12,831 bases of DNA from an uncultured Clostridiaceae bacterium. GTDB lineage: Bacteria; Bacillota; Clostridia; Lachnospirales; Lachnospiraceae. The stretch is taken from the NCBI GenBank assembly GCA_958441075.1, contig CAUCBQ010000049.1, forward strand, positions 1 through 12,831, given 5' to 3'. A program made the translations under genes and the position numbers. Under the pieces are notes generated by a model that searched no databases, was not told the DNA's origin, and saw nothing but the letters and a program-made list of their open reading frames with translations. Below are positions 12,206-12,831 of the stretch, piece after piece. Position 1 is the first letter of the stretch. Every line of letters begins with the position of its first letter.

Positions 12206-12831
12206 TTGGCTACTCACAAATTACGTATTAAACCATTGTCAGGGCAGGCGAAGGAGGCAATCCTTCAATATATAGAAGAGATGGATCTGAAACGGGACAA
12301 TAAGCTTCCCAGGGAGGAGGCGCTGGCAGAAATGCTGGGAGTAAGCCGGATTACCATCCGTCAGGCTTTAAACGATCTGGCTTCAGAGGGAATCATTTTC
12401 AGGCGTCAGGGGCGGGGAACCTTTGTAAATGTAGATTCTCTGGATATCAAGGTTACGTTCAGTCCCTGTATGGAGCTGACCCAGATGATTAAAAAAAGCG
12501 GGTATACGCCTTCCGTCCGCCTTTTAAAGATCCGTAAAATAAAAAGAGAGGAAGAAATCTGCTCCCTCTTACAGATGCAGACGGAGGAACAGCTTGTGGT
12601 GGCAGAAAAGCTGTTTCTGGCAGATGATCAGATCTGCGCCTACTGCCGTGATTATTTCAGCATGAATCTGATCGGGGGTGAGGAATCCTTTGAGATGTTT
12701 TCCCACTATGAGGATTCCATTTACAGATACATATACGACCTTTCCGGGGAAAAGGCCCAGTGGGACAGGGTGGAGATTGACACCGCAGACCCGGCAGACA
12801 TTCCGGGGCTGAAAGGGTATGCTTCTGTGAA
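12206..12831 (+). CDS. GntR family (HutC/UTRA type) transcription regulator, 3' part beyond the window
   Basis: The first 208 residues of a ligand-responsive DNA-binding regulator are present, and the reading frame is still open at the window end. The winged helix-turn-helix covers about 8-75: KLPREEALAEMLGVSRITIR, then QALNDLASEGIIFRRQGRGTFV, a textbook GntR pattern. A UTRA effector-binding domain follows from about residue 82 (FSPCMELTQMIKKSGYTPS, then VVAEKLFLADDQICAYCRDYF). HutC-type regulators have about 240 residues, so only the last 30-40 are missing. The TTG start at 12206 is supported by AGAGAGGAA about seven bases upstream and by MATHKLRIKPL leading straight into the fold. There is no suitable ATG nearby. 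It lies after the deaminase and permease on the same strand but has its own strong promoter. Its targets are unknown. Confidence 0.92.
   Translation, partial: MATHKLRIKPLSGQAKEAILQYIEEMDLKRDNKLPREEALAEMLGVSRITIRQALNDLASEGIIFRRQGRGTFVNVDSLDIKVTFSPCMELTQMIKKSGYTPSVRLLKIRKIKREEEICSLLQMQTEEQLVVAEKLFLADDQICAYCRDYFSMNLIGGEESFEMFSHYEDSIYRYIYDLSGEKAQWDRVEIDTADPADIPGLKGYASV

Overview
This window looks like ordinary chromosome from a low-to-mid GC Firmicute, most likely a gut clostridium of the Lachnospiraceae. That placement rests on strong AGGAGG-type ribosome binding sites, sigma-A style promoters, an rpsF-ssb-rpsR operon preceded by a DUF951 gene, a CIRCE-controlled Hsp20 gene, and a secreted YHYH-domain protein. 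It is inferred from gene content and not from a database search. I see no tRNA, rRNA, insertion sequence, phage gene, CRISPR array or replication origin. No gene-free stretch exceeds about 230 bases.

Layout from left to right. (1) 66-1308: an aldo/keto reductase, then a small DUF951 protein. (2) 1317-2603: the rpsF-ssb-rpsR operon, with an extended -10 promoter, a structured leader that pairs with the rpsF Shine-Dalgarno sequence, and a strong terminator. (3) 2668-3304: a secreted YHYH-domain protein with two NPDL-type repeats, with a perfect palindrome over its predicted transcription start. (4) 3422-5110: tagaturonate reductase (uxaB) after an AT-rich 230 bp gap, closed by a long hairpin. 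(5) 5154-6542: a DUF2812 membrane protein. (6) 6567-7266: an Hsp20 chaperone with a CIRCE operator over its promoter and a 130-nt leader. (7) 7269-8666: a cyclophilin and, one base later, an N-terminally extended GNAT acetyltransferase. (8) 8569-10207: a divergent pair made of a membrane-anchored protein resembling a solute-binding lobe (minus strand) and a DUF624/YesL membrane protein (plus strand). The minus-strand gene overlaps the GNAT gene tail to tail by 98 bp. (9) 10221-12831: a purine-type locus with a nucleoside deaminase, an NCS2 permease and the start of a GntR/UTRA regulator that runs off the window.

The genes form separate small units and not one pathway. Three groups have a clear shared logic. 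The rpsF operon supplies two 30S proteins that bind each other, plus SSB. The CIRCE-Hsp20 unit, with the cyclophilin unit next to it, serves protein folding. The deaminase and permease fit nucleobase uptake and deamination, and the GntR regulator beside them may control this or a downstream catabolic set.

I did not find a clear new defence or mobile system. The observations most worth checking are the exchange of the two substrate-binding Glu/Gln positions in the NCS2 permease, the divergent DUF624/anchored-protein pair, the antisense overlap at the GNAT 3' end, the leader structures before rpsF and hsp20, and the operator-like dyads at three promoters.
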